Shown here piece by piece: positions 8,306 through 17,228 of a DNA stretch of 64,000 nt. Origin of the DNA: an uncultured Granulosicoccus sp. (lineage in GTDB: Bacteria > Pseudomonadota > Gammaproteobacteria > Granulosicoccales > Granulosicoccaceae); NCBI GenBank assembly GCA_947495035.1, contig CANLXI010000023.1, forward strand, positions 54,139-118,138, given 5' to 3'. The translations under genes and the position numbers were made by a program. Numbering within the stretch: the first letter of the stretch is position 1; each line of letters starts with the position of its first letter. Under the pieces are notes generated by a model. That model did no database searches. It was not told where the DNA came from and was given only the letters and a program-made list of their open reading frames with translations.

Positions 8306-9589
8306 TCAATGAAGTGATTTCAGCAGCGCTGACTGCTTTCTGTTGTAGATCACGAGCGCTACCAGTTCTCCGGCAATGACTGAAAGAAGAGCCAACTGTA
8401 TCGACTTGAAGCCAACTCCGAACATCAGCATACCGGTGGCCGTGACGACCAGGGAGATGATACTGACTCGCATCAGAAAACGAAATTCCATGGAGACAAC
8501 GAAGAACTGACCATGCCAGAAGCGCACAATACTGCAAGAGGCCAGTATGATCCATACCAGAAGGAACCACTGTACCTGTTGATAATCCGGGACATGACGT
8601 TGAAGCAGTCCAGAGAAGTGTGCCAATGCGAGTGTGCTGATGTACAGGGCGGAAAACAATGTTGTCTTCACAAGGTAGGTATGTATGCGAGGCATCAGTC
8701 TGGTGATACCGCTTTCATGATACAGGCGTCGCAGTGTCGGCGTGGAGCTGTTGACCAGACCCTGGCTGACGACTGCCATCGGCATGATCAGTAATCTGCC
8801 AAGACTGAAATAACCGGCAACGGTCGGTCCGCTGATCAGCATGAGAAAGGGGTTCATGCTTTGGTTCTGCGCCCAGGTAATCCCCATGCCGAGCAGGCTG
8901 AATCGACCTTGCTTGAAAAAACCGGATAGCACCTGTATGACGTAATGTCTGCCTTGCCATTGAGCATCTCGGAGGGATCGCAGGCATAGCATATTGCTCG
9001 AAAGGCTGATAATGAGGCTGACGGACAATGCGGCATAGGCAGCCTCGACAACATGAGCTCCGTCGTAGAAGAGCACTATGGCGCCGAGAAGCAGGATCTG
9101 CATGCAGACGTAAATGAAAGTGCAGCGCAACGAATAGATCTGGTTGCCAGTGGTATAGGCAAATTGCTTGAAGGCATCGAACACGATATTCAGGGTCATG
9201 TATGCGCTTCCTGCCAAAACGATTCCGATGGGAACGCGAAGGTCGGATACCGAAGGCAGAATGCCGGCCAGGACAGCTACGGTGCCCATGAAGGCGATCA
9301 GGCCGGTTATTTCAATAGCCATGGTGGCAAGGAAGACCCGCCGTCGCACGGTATCGTTCTCCGATGCGATTTCGAGCATCATCTGACGGTGCAGTAGCGT
9401 ACCGAAGATCCCGGCAACAAGCGTGCTCAAGACAAATATGAAGCTGTAAATGCCGAATTGCGCAACATCAGCGACCTTGAGCACGACAATGGAGGCCAGC
9501 ATGTTCGACCCGCTCATCAGAACCTGTTCCATGACACTGGCGTATTGCTTGAGCAGGTCTCGCTGAGTCAGTTTTTGCAGAAGACTCAT
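8306..9589 (-). CDS. Polysaccharide flippase (Wzx-like, MOP superfamily)
   Basis: A 427-residue protein made almost wholly of hydrophobic segments, about 12 of them, with the N-terminal pattern of PST/Wzx exporters (VMEQVLMSGSNMLASIVVLK). Family members flip undecaprenyl-linked repeat units across the inner membrane for polymerisation. It sits between the GT2 gene and the VanZ-domain gene on the same strand, consistent with a Wzx/Wzy-dependent pathway together with the ligase/polymerase at 3220-4758. Confidence 0.8.
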   Translation of the reverse strand: MSLLQKLTQRDLLKQYASVMEQVLMSGSNMLASIVVLKVADVAQFGIYSFIFVLSTLVAGIFGTLLHRQMMLEIASENDTVRRRVFLATMAIEITGLIAFMGTVAVLAGILPSVSDLRVPIGIVLAGSAYMTLNIVFDAFKQFAYTTGNQIYSLRCTFIYVCMQILLLGAIVLFYDGAHVVEAAYAALSVSLIISLSSNMLCLRSLRDAQWQGRHYVIQVLSGFFKQGRFSLLGMGITWAQNQSMNPFLMLISGPTVAGYFSLGRLLIMPMAVVSQGLVNSSTPTLRRLYHESGITRLMPRIHTYLVKTTLFSALYISTLALAHFSGLLQRHVPDYQQVQWFLLVWIILASCSIVRFWHGQFFVVSMEFRFLMRVSIISLVVTATGMLMFGVGFKSIQLALLSVIAGELVALVIYNRKQSALLKSLH

Positions 9590-9651
9590 CGTGGGGCAAG
9601 CGAATCCATCATCAGGAGAAGGATGGCTCTCAAACGTTGTGTCATATGAAG

Positions 9652-10752
9652 TCAGTTTCTACTCATGCGCACGGCAGTCGTTGCCAGTAACCAGCCCAGC
9701 AAGATTCCAGCGCCGTCTATACCGAGGTCAGAGAGTCGAGTGGTGCGATTGAACAGATGCAGTTGCATCCCTTCGCTGGCAATGGCCAGCAGAAACAGTA
9801 GTAATACAAGAATAACCCCACTTGCAGGCAAGGACCTGGCATGCCAGCCGAGGACCAGTGATATCAGCAAAAAGAACAGAAAATGCCCGATCTTGTAAGT
9901 TGAATGTGCCGCCTCGAGATCGAATGCGGGAATCAGGTGGGAAATCGTCTTGAAGGCCGGATCGACAACGCCGACAGTAGCAGTCTCCGGAAGCATGACA
10001 CCAACAATGATACCGGTGATCAGCAGCGAGGATGTGATGAACAGCGTTCGCGATCCGCGTTTGTATATCCATATTGCTCCCATTGCGAATATGGCAAGCC
10101 AGGCAATGACGAGTAGCAGAATGCCTGCCTTGTATATCGGTGTGATACTGATGAGATCTACGGAAGCATTTGTCAGACTGAAGCTGTTGCCTGAATCACG
10201 GGAGTTGAGAACCAGAGTGAATGCCGCAACGTCATCGGGAATGCTGACGATTCTTTCGGCCTCGTATCGCTCCCTTTCTCCTGTCAAATCCTGGATGGTC
10301 AGATATCGCTTGACTTCGTCGTCTGCATCCTGAAGCCATACCATATAGGCAGCACCACGACCGTCGCTATCCGCGGGAGTTTCAGTGATTCCGAGGGTCT
10401 CGAGTGTGCCTCTGATCCGGAGTTTGCTGGAGCTCGGATATTCTCCTACGGGTAGAGGGAATGAGCGCTTGGCAAAACTGCGGTTGTCGGTCTCTCGCGT
10501 AACGGAAATTCGATCATCTTCGATATCGATATTCGACCAGTCTCCGGCACGTTGCCATGCAGAGACATCGCCGGGAAAACCGCTTTCGAAGGCGACGCTG
10601 CCGTCCAGATGATATTTGATATCAAGAAGACCCAAGGCCCATGTCAACATCGTCACTACGATGACAAACGCAGTGAACGAGTAGATTTTTCTCGAATCTT
10701 GGTTCATGGATTGGGCAGAGATCGCTTGCGCTGCACGAATCAGCGAGTCCAC
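9652..10752 (-). CDS. VanZ-domain membrane protein with N-terminal extracytoplasmic domain
   Basis: Residues 250-366 form four hydrophobic segments with the VanZ-family pattern (HSTYKIGHFLFFLLISL, IASEGMQL, RLSDLGIDGAGILLGW). One transmembrane segment near residues 28-45 is followed by about 150 residues of beta-rich sequence, and another segment lies near 210. VanZ-like proteins in polysaccharide loci have no settled function. The GTG start at 10752 gives 366 residues. An ATG at 10707 would shorten it by 15 and is equally possible because neither has a clear ribosome site. It may be in one operon with the flippase and GT2 genes. Confidence 0.75.
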   Translation of the reverse strand: MDSLIRAAQAISAQSMNQDSRKIYSFTAFVIVVTMLTWALGLLDIKYHLDGSVAFESGFPGDVSAWQRAGDWSNIDIEDDRISVTRETDNRSFAKRSFPLPVGEYPSSSKLRIRGTLETLGITETPADSDGRGAAYMVWLQDADDEVKRYLTIQDLTGERERYEAERIVSIPDDVAAFTLVLNSRDSGNSFSLTNASVDLISITPIYKAGILLLVIAWLAIFAMGAIWIYKRGSRTLFITSSLLITGIIVGVMLPETATVGVVDPAFKTISHLIPAFDLEAAHSTYKIGHFLFFLLISLVLGWHARSLPASGVILVLLLFLLAIASEGMQLHLFNRTTRLSDLGIDGAGILLGWLLATTAVRMSRN

Positions 10753-10925
10753 ATAGGATACTACTGATTTCCATGGTCAGGCAGGCAGGGGCGTGATCCG
10801 CCCCACACTGCGATGATTATGCCGTGTTGTCTCCGCCAACTCGATGAGGCGCTCTATTGTCGCGAATGTCTGATGATCGTGGCAGAATCGAAGAGAAGGT
10901 GAATCGGGTGCAACCGCCCGTTCTG

Positions 10926-11933
10926 TCAAGGGTGTGATGGGCCATCGACATGTTGGACCAGCATGTTGCCGTCGACGATCGGCATGCCGTGTTCGTCAAG
11001 CAATGGGGGCGTGTATTCGGTTGGCTGCCAGCACACCGATGAAAATCGTGCGAATACCGTGTGATCAGGCGCCCAGCTGCTGCTGTTTCCACCGTGAAAC
11101 GTCGCGAACATGATGTGGTCGACCACGGGTTGCGAGCCGGCTGCCTGCCAGTGAATGTTGTCACGATACAGCTTCAGTTGATCGTTTGCCCAGACTCTGA
11201 CTGCACCATCGGATGCGCCAGTCGAGGAATTGCTGGTGACTTCCATTGTGATCTTGAACCATTCTCCCACGGGTACTTCAAAATCCTGAAGCGGGTAATC
11301 ATCGCCATAAGGCAGGTTCTGGTTGCGGTCGGAGCTGTAGGCGTAAACTGCCAGGCGAGCTGTGCCATCCTTGTTGCCACGCCACATCAATCGTGCCGAG
11401 AATCCATCCTGATACAGGTTTCCGCCCGTTGGAGTTGAGCCGCCGCCCAGTCCAAAGCCGAGTTTGCCTCCTTCATTCTTGCCACCCCAGTCGAAGTCCG
11501 GTTCAAGGTAGACCGACTGCGTGATGGAGTAGGTACGTGAAGGTGCGAGTACACCTTTGCCGACGACATGAATCGAGCCTTTATGAGTGGGTTCGAGCTT
11601 TTGCCTGAGGTACGCCGGACCGTTCTCATCCAGACCGAGTGCCAGGTAGTCCGTATTCGTCATGAATTGCCAGTCTTCCAGACCTGACCATTGTTCGATG
11701 CTGTCCACATTCAGCACCCCGAAATCCAGATTTTCCCGAGGCATCTGCAGGCATTGTTCGATGGTGAGATCGTCAGGGTTGGCAGGGGTGGCGTTCGCAT
11801 CCGGAATCCATTCTTCGCTGGAATCGGCAAGAACCGCCTTGCTGCCCATGACACCGATCAAGACCGACAGAAGGATGCTGGGGACTGGATGGCTGGATGC
11901 TGTTCGCATGGGTGCTCTGGTTCCGTGTTTCAT
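10926..11933 (-). CDS. Exported polysaccharide lyase-like protein, paralogue of the lipoprotein at 4774-7200
   Basis: A 335-residue protein. After an N-terminal signal peptide (PSILLSVLIGVMGSKAVLA) it consists of the same lyase-like domain as the 808-residue lipoprotein, with WGGKNEGGK, GLGGGSTPTGG, RLMWRGNKDGTAR, YGDDYPLQDF and FATFHGGNSSSW. The two copies are clearly paralogous, and this one lacks the Pro-Glu linker and lipobox. The ATG at 11933 places the signal peptide correctly, and 11909 is also possible. A likely site is the periplasm, where it may trim or edit the polysaccharide. Resemblance to PL14/PL20 is by motif only. Confidence 0.68.
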   Translation of the reverse strand: MKHGTRAPMRTASSHPVPSILLSVLIGVMGSKAVLADSSEEWIPDANATPANPDDLTIEQCLQMPRENLDFGVLNVDSIEQWSGLEDWQFMTNTDYLALGLDENGPAYLRQKLEPTHKGSIHVVGKGVLAPSRTYSITQSVYLEPDFDWGGKNEGGKLGFGLGGGSTPTGGNLYQDGFSARLMWRGNKDGTARLAVYAYSSDRNQNLPYGDDYPLQDFEVPVGEWFKITMEVTSNSSTGASDGAVRVWANDQLKLYRDNIHWQAAGSQPVVDHIMFATFHGGNSSSWAPDHTVFARFSSVCWQPTEYTPPLLDEHGMPIVDGNMLVQHVDGPSHP

Positions 11934-12115
11934 GGGTTGCGGTAAAGCGGGTCTGCTTACCAGTTGGCGACTTCGGTAATATTGACGAACGGAGCCGTCA
12001 ATTCGGCTGTAAAATAGCGACGCTATGTGACAGTTTGTTGTCAGCATTGAACATCACAACATCATAACCGGCTTCGTCATATTTCGGTCATTGCACTTGT
12101 GCTGATTCGCTGAAG

Positions 12116-12925
12116 ATGACTTGTCTGCAATGTAGTCCTGTCTTGAGAGCCTTGAAAATCACTACTCAATTTCCGCGTTACAAACTCTTCCTTCCCGAAT
12201 ATTGTGCTCTCCCTTGCAAGGAAGCAGCCCGCGTCATCCTGGAAAAGGCGAGTCAGAGACAGAGCTTCGGTGTTGCTGCCCTGGCGGTCCATGGATTGGT
12301 CGAATCGGTCAATGACAGCGTGTTGGGAGAAAAGATCAATCGCATTGAAATGATCGTTCCCGATGGTCAGCCGGTGGTCTGGGCATTGAATGCGTTTCAT
12401 CATCTGGATATCGACTTCAAGATTCCGGGGCCGACGCTGACGCTTGAAGTTCTGAAACTTGCGAATGAGCAGCGGCTCAATGTCTTCTTGTACGGCAGCA
12501 CTGCCGACACTCTGCAGCGATTTCAGGACCATATTGCTTCTTCGTATCCAGGCGTCACGGTAGTTGGCGTTCACGAGGATCGTTTTCGCGATGCCACTGC
12601 CGAAGAAGACGCCGCTGACATTGAACGAATCAACGCCAGTGGCGCTCATATCGTACTGGTGGGACGTGGTTGCCCGCGCCAGGAGCACTGGGTTGCCGAT
12701 CACGTTGGCAAGGTCGACTCGGCCATGCTGGCGGTGGGGGCTGCGTTTGACTACCACGCCGGAAAGTTGAAAAGGGCGCCGATGTGGGTGCAGAAGTACG
12801 GGTTGGAATGGTTGTTCAGGTTGATTCAGGAACCAGGACGGTTGTGGCGCAGATACCTGTTTACCAATCTTCAATTCATTCGCATGTGTCTGCGAGCCCG
12901 GTTGCAATCCAGTCAATCAAAGTAG
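12116..12925 (+). CDS. WecG/TagA/CpsF family glycosyltransferase (GT26)
   Basis: A 269-residue protein with the hallmark motifs of GT26 enzymes: PDGQPVVW, GCPRQEHW, VGAAFDYHAGKLKRAP and YGLEWLFRLIQEP. Family members transfer N-acetylmannosaminuronic acid, N-acetylmannosamine or related sugars onto an undecaprenyl-diphosphate sugar, usually as the second step of repeat-unit assembly. That fits the gene order: only 14 bp separate it from the initiating phosphotransferase. The start may lie a few codons downstream, as the first 20 residues are not conserved in the family. Confidence 0.9.
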   Translation: MTCLQCSPVLRALKITTQFPRYKLFLPEYCALPCKEAARVILEKASQRQSFGVAALAVHGLVESVNDSVLGEKINRIEMIVPDGQPVVWALNAFHHLDIDFKIPGPTLTLEVLKLANEQRLNVFLYGSTADTLQRFQDHIASSYPGVTVVGVHEDRFRDATAEEDAADIERINASGAHIVLVGRGCPRQEHWVADHVGKVDSAMLAVGAAFDYHAGKLKRAPMWVQKYGLEWLFRLIQEPGRLWRRYLFTNLQFIRMCLRARLQSSQSK

Positions 12926-12939
12926 CGGGAAAAGATTGA

Positions 12940-14355
12940 ATGAACGCCTTGAGGCGCTATCAACAGTCACTGCGAGCACGTTCTTTCAGTGGTCTGGATC
13001 TGCTGATCATTCTGTTGAGTTTCGTGGTCTGTCATTATTTCTATCTGGACGGACTGGAATTCTCACCGCAGCGTATCGTCATCGTCATCGCTGCACTCGG
13101 GCTGGCGTACATCGCCTTCGCGGCAGCGGGACTCTACAAGACGAGCCGTACTCTGTTGCTGCACTCGGTGCTGAACCGGATGACGGTTGGCTGGTTTCTG
13201 GTGATCACCTCAGTTGCGCTGCTGGCGTTTCTGACCAAGGTCGCCGAGGATGTGTCGCGAGTCTGGTTCGGCCTGTCCACCATTCTGTCCTATCTGGGGC
13301 TGATCGGAGCGCGGATTGCCTCGGCCATTCTGATGGTCGTCAGTCAGAAGCATGGGTCGGCTCGTGTGTCCGTTGTTGTTGTCGGCGATGCGAATCGGAC
13401 TGATGACCTGGTCGAGCGATTGAGTGTCAACGGATGGTCTGGTTACGACCTGGCGAAAGTCTTTCGTCTTGATGGGCCTATCGATGCCTGCGCGGAGAAT
13501 CCGATCGACGCATCCGGTGTGTTGCAAGCGCTGTCGGGCTTTGTCGAGACCCAGAGGCAGGCGTCGGATCCTGTTGCCGAGGTATGGATTGCGCTGCCGT
13601 TGGCTCGGGAGTCCTGTATCAAGCAGATCATTTCAAGTCTGCGAAATTCCTCGGTGGACGTATGTGTCGTACCCGATGCCTTTGGCATGCAGTTGGTCAC
13701 CGGCGCTGCAATGAATATCGCGGATGTTGCTGTCATCAATGTGTCCGATATCCGTTTGCCCGGGTCGGCCGAACTGTTCAAGAGACTGTTCGACTGGGTC
13801 GTTGCACTGCTGGCGGTCATTGTGCTTGCGCCGGTTCTGTTGATCATTGCCATGGCTGTCAAGTTCGAAAGTCGGGGGGCGGTTCTTTTCCGCCAGCATC
13901 GTTATGGCGTCGATGGCAAGGAAATCGAGGTCTGGAAATTTCGCAGCATGAGCGTGCAGGAGAACGGCGGCGATGTGGTACAGGCCACGCGTAACGACGC
14001 TCGCGTCACTCGCATTGGAGCCATCTTGCGCAAGCATTCTCTGGATGAACTGCCTCAGTTTCTCAATGTCTTGCAGGGCAGTATGTCCATCGTGGGGCCT
14101 CGGCCACATGCGGTTTCGCACAATGAGGAATACCGGTCAAAGATTGACGGTTACATGATGCGACACAAGATCAAGCCGGGTATCACGGGTTGGGCCCAGG
14201 TGAACGGTTGGCGAGGAGAAACCGATACGCTTGAGAAGATGGAAGGGCGTGTTCGGTACGATCTCGAGTACATACGCAACTGGTCTCCATGGCTCGATAT
14301 CAAGATTATCCTGCTGACGGTGGCTCACGTCATTTCGGGCAAGGATGCTTACTGA
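12940..14355 (+). CDS. Undecaprenyl-phosphate sugar phosphotransferase (WbaP/WcaJ type)
   Basis: This 471-residue protein has four N-terminal hydrophobic segments, a central nucleotide-binding-like soluble domain, one more membrane segment (about residues 286-307) and the C-terminal bacterial sugar transferase domain. That domain shows WKFRSM, KHSLDELPQFLNVL, SIVGPRPHA and GITGWAQVNGWRG. Such enzymes load a hexose-1-phosphate onto undecaprenyl phosphate and start repeat-unit synthesis. Which hexose is unknown. It follows the GT26 gene, so steps one and two of the pathway are probably encoded together. Confidence 0.92.
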   Translation: MNALRRYQQSLRARSFSGLDLLIILLSFVVCHYFYLDGLEFSPQRIVIVIAALGLAYIAFAAAGLYKTSRTLLLHSVLNRMTVGWFLVITSVALLAFLTKVAEDVSRVWFGLSTILSYLGLIGARIASAILMVVSQKHGSARVSVVVVGDANRTDDLVERLSVNGWSGYDLAKVFRLDGPIDACAENPIDASGVLQALSGFVETQRQASDPVAEVWIALPLARESCIKQIISSLRNSSVDVCVVPDAFGMQLVTGAAMNIADVAVINVSDIRLPGSAELFKRLFDWVVALLAVIVLAPVLLIIAMAVKFESRGAVLFRQHRYGVDGKEIEVWKFRSMSVQENGGDVVQATRNDARVTRIGAILRKHSLDELPQFLNVLQGSMSIVGPRPHAVSHNEEYRSKIDGYMMRHKIKPGITGWAQVNGWRGETDTLEKMEGRVRYDLEYIRNWSPWLDIKIILLTVAHVISGKDAY

Positions 14356-14398
14356 TTTTGCAACGGTTGATGTTGCTGACTAATACAATGGATAAGCA

Positions 14399-15643
14399 AT
14401 GATTTTTGCTGTCGTGGAAATGCTGACTTCCAGAGCGAAGTGGGCGAAAGTCGGGATTCTGATTCAGGAACGCTGGCTGGTCTCTCTTCATGGGCTGCGC
14501 AAACTTGCCGACGGGCGGCGGTCTGTCGCTCGTGAGGAAGGGGTTGTCGAAGCCGGGACCGAATACGCCGTGAGGTCCGATCATGAGCAGTGGGATTACA
14601 CGTCGCAAGTCAGTATGCCGGAGGCATTGCTCGAGGGAGAGGGCACTCGTTTTCGTCAGGACCAGAAGCTGCCGGATGGGCGCCTGCAGGCAACTTATCA
14701 GTACCAGAGTGCGATCTACCACGAAGCGTCCTTCTGCAGCAACGGCGTCACTCATGTCTCGGTATTCGACCGCCACGACCGACGCGTTCCGGAGTTTTCG
14801 TATGCGAAGTACGGCAAAGTGGTTCCGGTTTCCAGGCACCTGGATATCGATCGGTACGTTCCTGGGACCACACTGTCGCTGTATGGCAATGTGGAGAATA
14901 CAGCGGGCAACATCGGACACTGGATGATCGATGGTCTGGCAAGGCTTTTTCTGGCATTGCGTCACCACGATCTGACCAGTATCGATCACGTGCTCGTCCC
15001 TAAATTGAAGTACGGTTTTCAGCGAGAAAGCCTTCTGGAGTTGGGCATACCCAGCCACAAGATCGTGGAGATCGACGTCCTCGAATGCGTACGATGCGAG
15101 CGGCTGATCGTGACGACTGCCCCTCGCGGTTTCAGCTCGTCAAATACGCCAGGCTGGTTGATAGACGGTTTTCGCCAGGCACTACTGCCAGCAAAAGGCG
15201 CTGTGGCCGCAGGGAAACGGATCTACATCTCGCGCCGTGATGCCGGTAGCCGCAAGTTCGTGAATGAGGAGGAGATCATTGCTTGTCTGGAGAAGTTCGG
15301 CTTCGAGCCCGTCGAGATGTCAAGCTACGACTTCAACGACAAGATTGCCTTGTTCGCTCAGGCTGAAATGATAGTCGGATTGACCGGTGCCGGGCTGACG
15401 AATCTGATGTTGTGCCGCTCTGACGCCTGTGTGCTTGAATTGTTTCCGGCAAGCTACGTTACCTATTTTTATACCTCCATTGCCTGTTATCTGGGTATGG
15501 ACTACCAGTATCTGGTCTTCGACAATGATTCCGTGTTGAGTAGCATGAACAGATATTACGGTAATCTGTCGCTGGATACAGACATGCTTGCAGACAGGAT
15601 TTCTTCGATAGTGGATCATCAGAAATCCCTGAAAACGGGGTAA
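14399..15643 (+). CDS. Glycosyltransferase family 61 protein (DUF563)
   Basis: A 414-residue protein with the GT61 pattern: GNIGHWMIDGLARLF in the middle, then RIYISRRDAGSRKFVNEEE and, near the C-terminus, IVGLTGAGLTNLMLC followed by VLELFP. In bacteria this family occurs in capsule and exopolysaccharide loci and is thought to transfer pentoses or other sugars. It lies 43 bp after the initiating phosphotransferase gene. No membrane segment is evident, so it probably acts at the cytoplasmic face. Confidence 0.82.
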   Translation: MIFAVVEMLTSRAKWAKVGILIQERWLVSLHGLRKLADGRRSVAREEGVVEAGTEYAVRSDHEQWDYTSQVSMPEALLEGEGTRFRQDQKLPDGRLQATYQYQSAIYHEASFCSNGVTHVSVFDRHDRRVPEFSYAKYGKVVPVSRHLDIDRYVPGTTLSLYGNVENTAGNIGHWMIDGLARLFLALRHHDLTSIDHVLVPKLKYGFQRESLLELGIPSHKIVEIDVLECVRCERLIVTTAPRGFSSSNTPGWLIDGFRQALLPAKGAVAAGKRIYISRRDAGSRKFVNEEEIIACLEKFGFEPVEMSSYDFNDKIALFAQAEMIVGLTGAGLTNLMLCRSDACVLELFPASYVTYFYTSIACYLGMDYQYLVFDNDSVLSSMNRYYGNLSLDTDMLADRISSIVDHQKSLKTG

Positions 15644-15724
15644 TAATACCTCGGCAGGACATCGATTTCAGTGGTATATATCGTTCTGGCCGCTCGCGTT
15701 CGAGCGTGATCGTATTTACGGAAA

Positions 15725-17119
15725 TTGCCCCTTGCGCCATGCCCGTCCACCACAGAAAAAGCAGTGTCTGACCTAAACACCCTTTCCTCCAAGCTCGAAC
15801 CCGGCGAATCAGAACGGGCAAGATCACGCGACTTGCAACTGCGTGCCCACAAGGCGATTCCCGGAGGGTGCCATACCTACGCGAAAGGCGATGATCAGTA
15901 CCCGGTGAATGCGCCTGCCTTCATTGCCAGAGGTCAGGGTTGTCATGTCTGGGATGTTGAAGGGCGTGAATACATCGAATTTGCCCTTGGACTTCGATCG
16001 ACGACTCTGGGCCATTGCTGGCCGTCTGTTGTTGCGGCGGCTACCGATGCCTTGCAGTTGGGTAACAATTTCAACAGACCTCACGAACTGGAGGTGCAGT
16101 GTGCGGAAATGCTGCTTGAGCTGATTCCCGGTGCAGACATGGTCAAGTTCACCAAGGACGGCTCCAGCGTCATGACGGCAGCCGTCAAGCTGGCACGAGC
16201 TGCTACGGGACGCACGCGCATTGCCATGTGTAACGATAGTCCTTTCTATTCGTATGACGACTGGTTCATCGGCAAGACAGCCGTCGACACTGGAGTTCCC
16301 GAAGCCATCAAGAATCTTTCCGTCGGTTTTGACTACAACGACCTCGGATCACTGGAATCGCTCTTCGATAGCTACCCCTGTGATATTGCGTGCGTGGTCA
16401 TGGAACCCAGCAGGTTGATCGAACCGGCTGAAGGCTTCCTGGAAGGCGTGCGACGGGTGTGCAGTCAACACGGAGCAGTGCTGATCTTTGACGAGACATT
16501 GACCGGATTTCGTGTGCATCTGAACGGCGCGCAGCAACTCTATGGCGTGACCCCTGATCTGTCCTGTTTCGGCAAGGCGATGGCCAATGGGTTTTCCCTG
16601 TCAGCATTGGCCGGTAAACGCGAGTTGATGGAATTGGGTGGTTTGAAGCAGACGACAGCAGATCGTGTCTTCCTTCTCTCCACGACACACGGTGCTGAAA
16701 GCGTGGCTCTGGCAGCGGCTATCGAGACGATGCGTATCTATCGTGATGAGCCGGTGATCGAGCATCTCTATGACATGGGGCGTCGGCTGAGAGTCGGGTT
16801 CAAACAGGCCGCAGAGGCGGCGGGTGTTGAGAAATACGTCACTATTGCAGGACGAGACTGCAACCTCATGTATTCGACCACCGATAGAGACGGGATGCCA
16901 TCGCAGGCGTTGCGAACCCTGTTTCTGCAGGAGCTGTGTGGCGCAGGGGTTCTGGCACCAACTTTCTACACTTGCTATGCACATCAAACTGCGGATATCG
17001 AACAGACCACTGTTGCGCTGGAGAGCGCCTGCAAAGTCTATCGGCGGGCGTTGGATGAAGGTGTCGAGCACTTCCTGCATGGTCCTGCAAGTCAGTCCGC
17101 TTACCGAAAACGGAACTGA
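15725..17119 (+). CDS. Class III aminotransferase, glutamate-1-semialdehyde aminomutase-like
   Basis: A PLP-dependent fold type I enzyme. The PLP ring-binding aspartate lies in LIFDETLTGFR and the Schiff-base lysine in CFGKAMANGFSLSALAG. FTKDGSSVMTAAVKLAR and the N-terminal AIPGGCHTYAKG match glutamate-1-semialdehyde 2,1-aminomutase relatives. Its position between a GT61 and a C-methyltransferase gene argues against haem synthesis and for sugar or side-chain amination in the polysaccharide pathway. That is inference. The ATG at 15725 gives 464 residues. An in-frame GTG at 15764 would also keep the whole family-matching region. Confidence 0.8.
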   Translation: MPLAPCPSTTEKAVSDLNTLSSKLEPGESERARSRDLQLRAHKAIPGGCHTYAKGDDQYPVNAPAFIARGQGCHVWDVEGREYIEFALGLRSTTLGHCWPSVVAAATDALQLGNNFNRPHELEVQCAEMLLELIPGADMVKFTKDGSSVMTAAVKLARAATGRTRIAMCNDSPFYSYDDWFIGKTAVDTGVPEAIKNLSVGFDYNDLGSLESLFDSYPCDIACVVMEPSRLIEPAEGFLEGVRRVCSQHGAVLIFDETLTGFRVHLNGAQQLYGVTPDLSCFGKAMANGFSLSALAGKRELMELGGLKQTTADRVFLLSTTHGAESVALAAAIETMRIYRDEPVIEHLYDMGRRLRVGFKQAAEAAGVEKYVTIAGRDCNLMYSTTDRDGMPSQALRTLFLQELCGAGVLAPTFYTCYAHQTADIEQTTVALESACKVYRRALDEGVEHFLHGPASQSAYRKRN

Positions 17120-17228
17120 TTGCAGGTTTGGGGAGCTACCCCTCATTTCACGACATTCAAACCATGGCAAAGTTGGCGGGCGTCTTCGATGCTGCCAAGG
17201 TGCCGCGTAGTTTCAAGGAAAGATCAGC

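Noticed and set aside
12077..12916. 279-residue open frame on the minus strand
   Set aside because: It is fully antisense to the GT26 gene, whose motifs are unmistakable.
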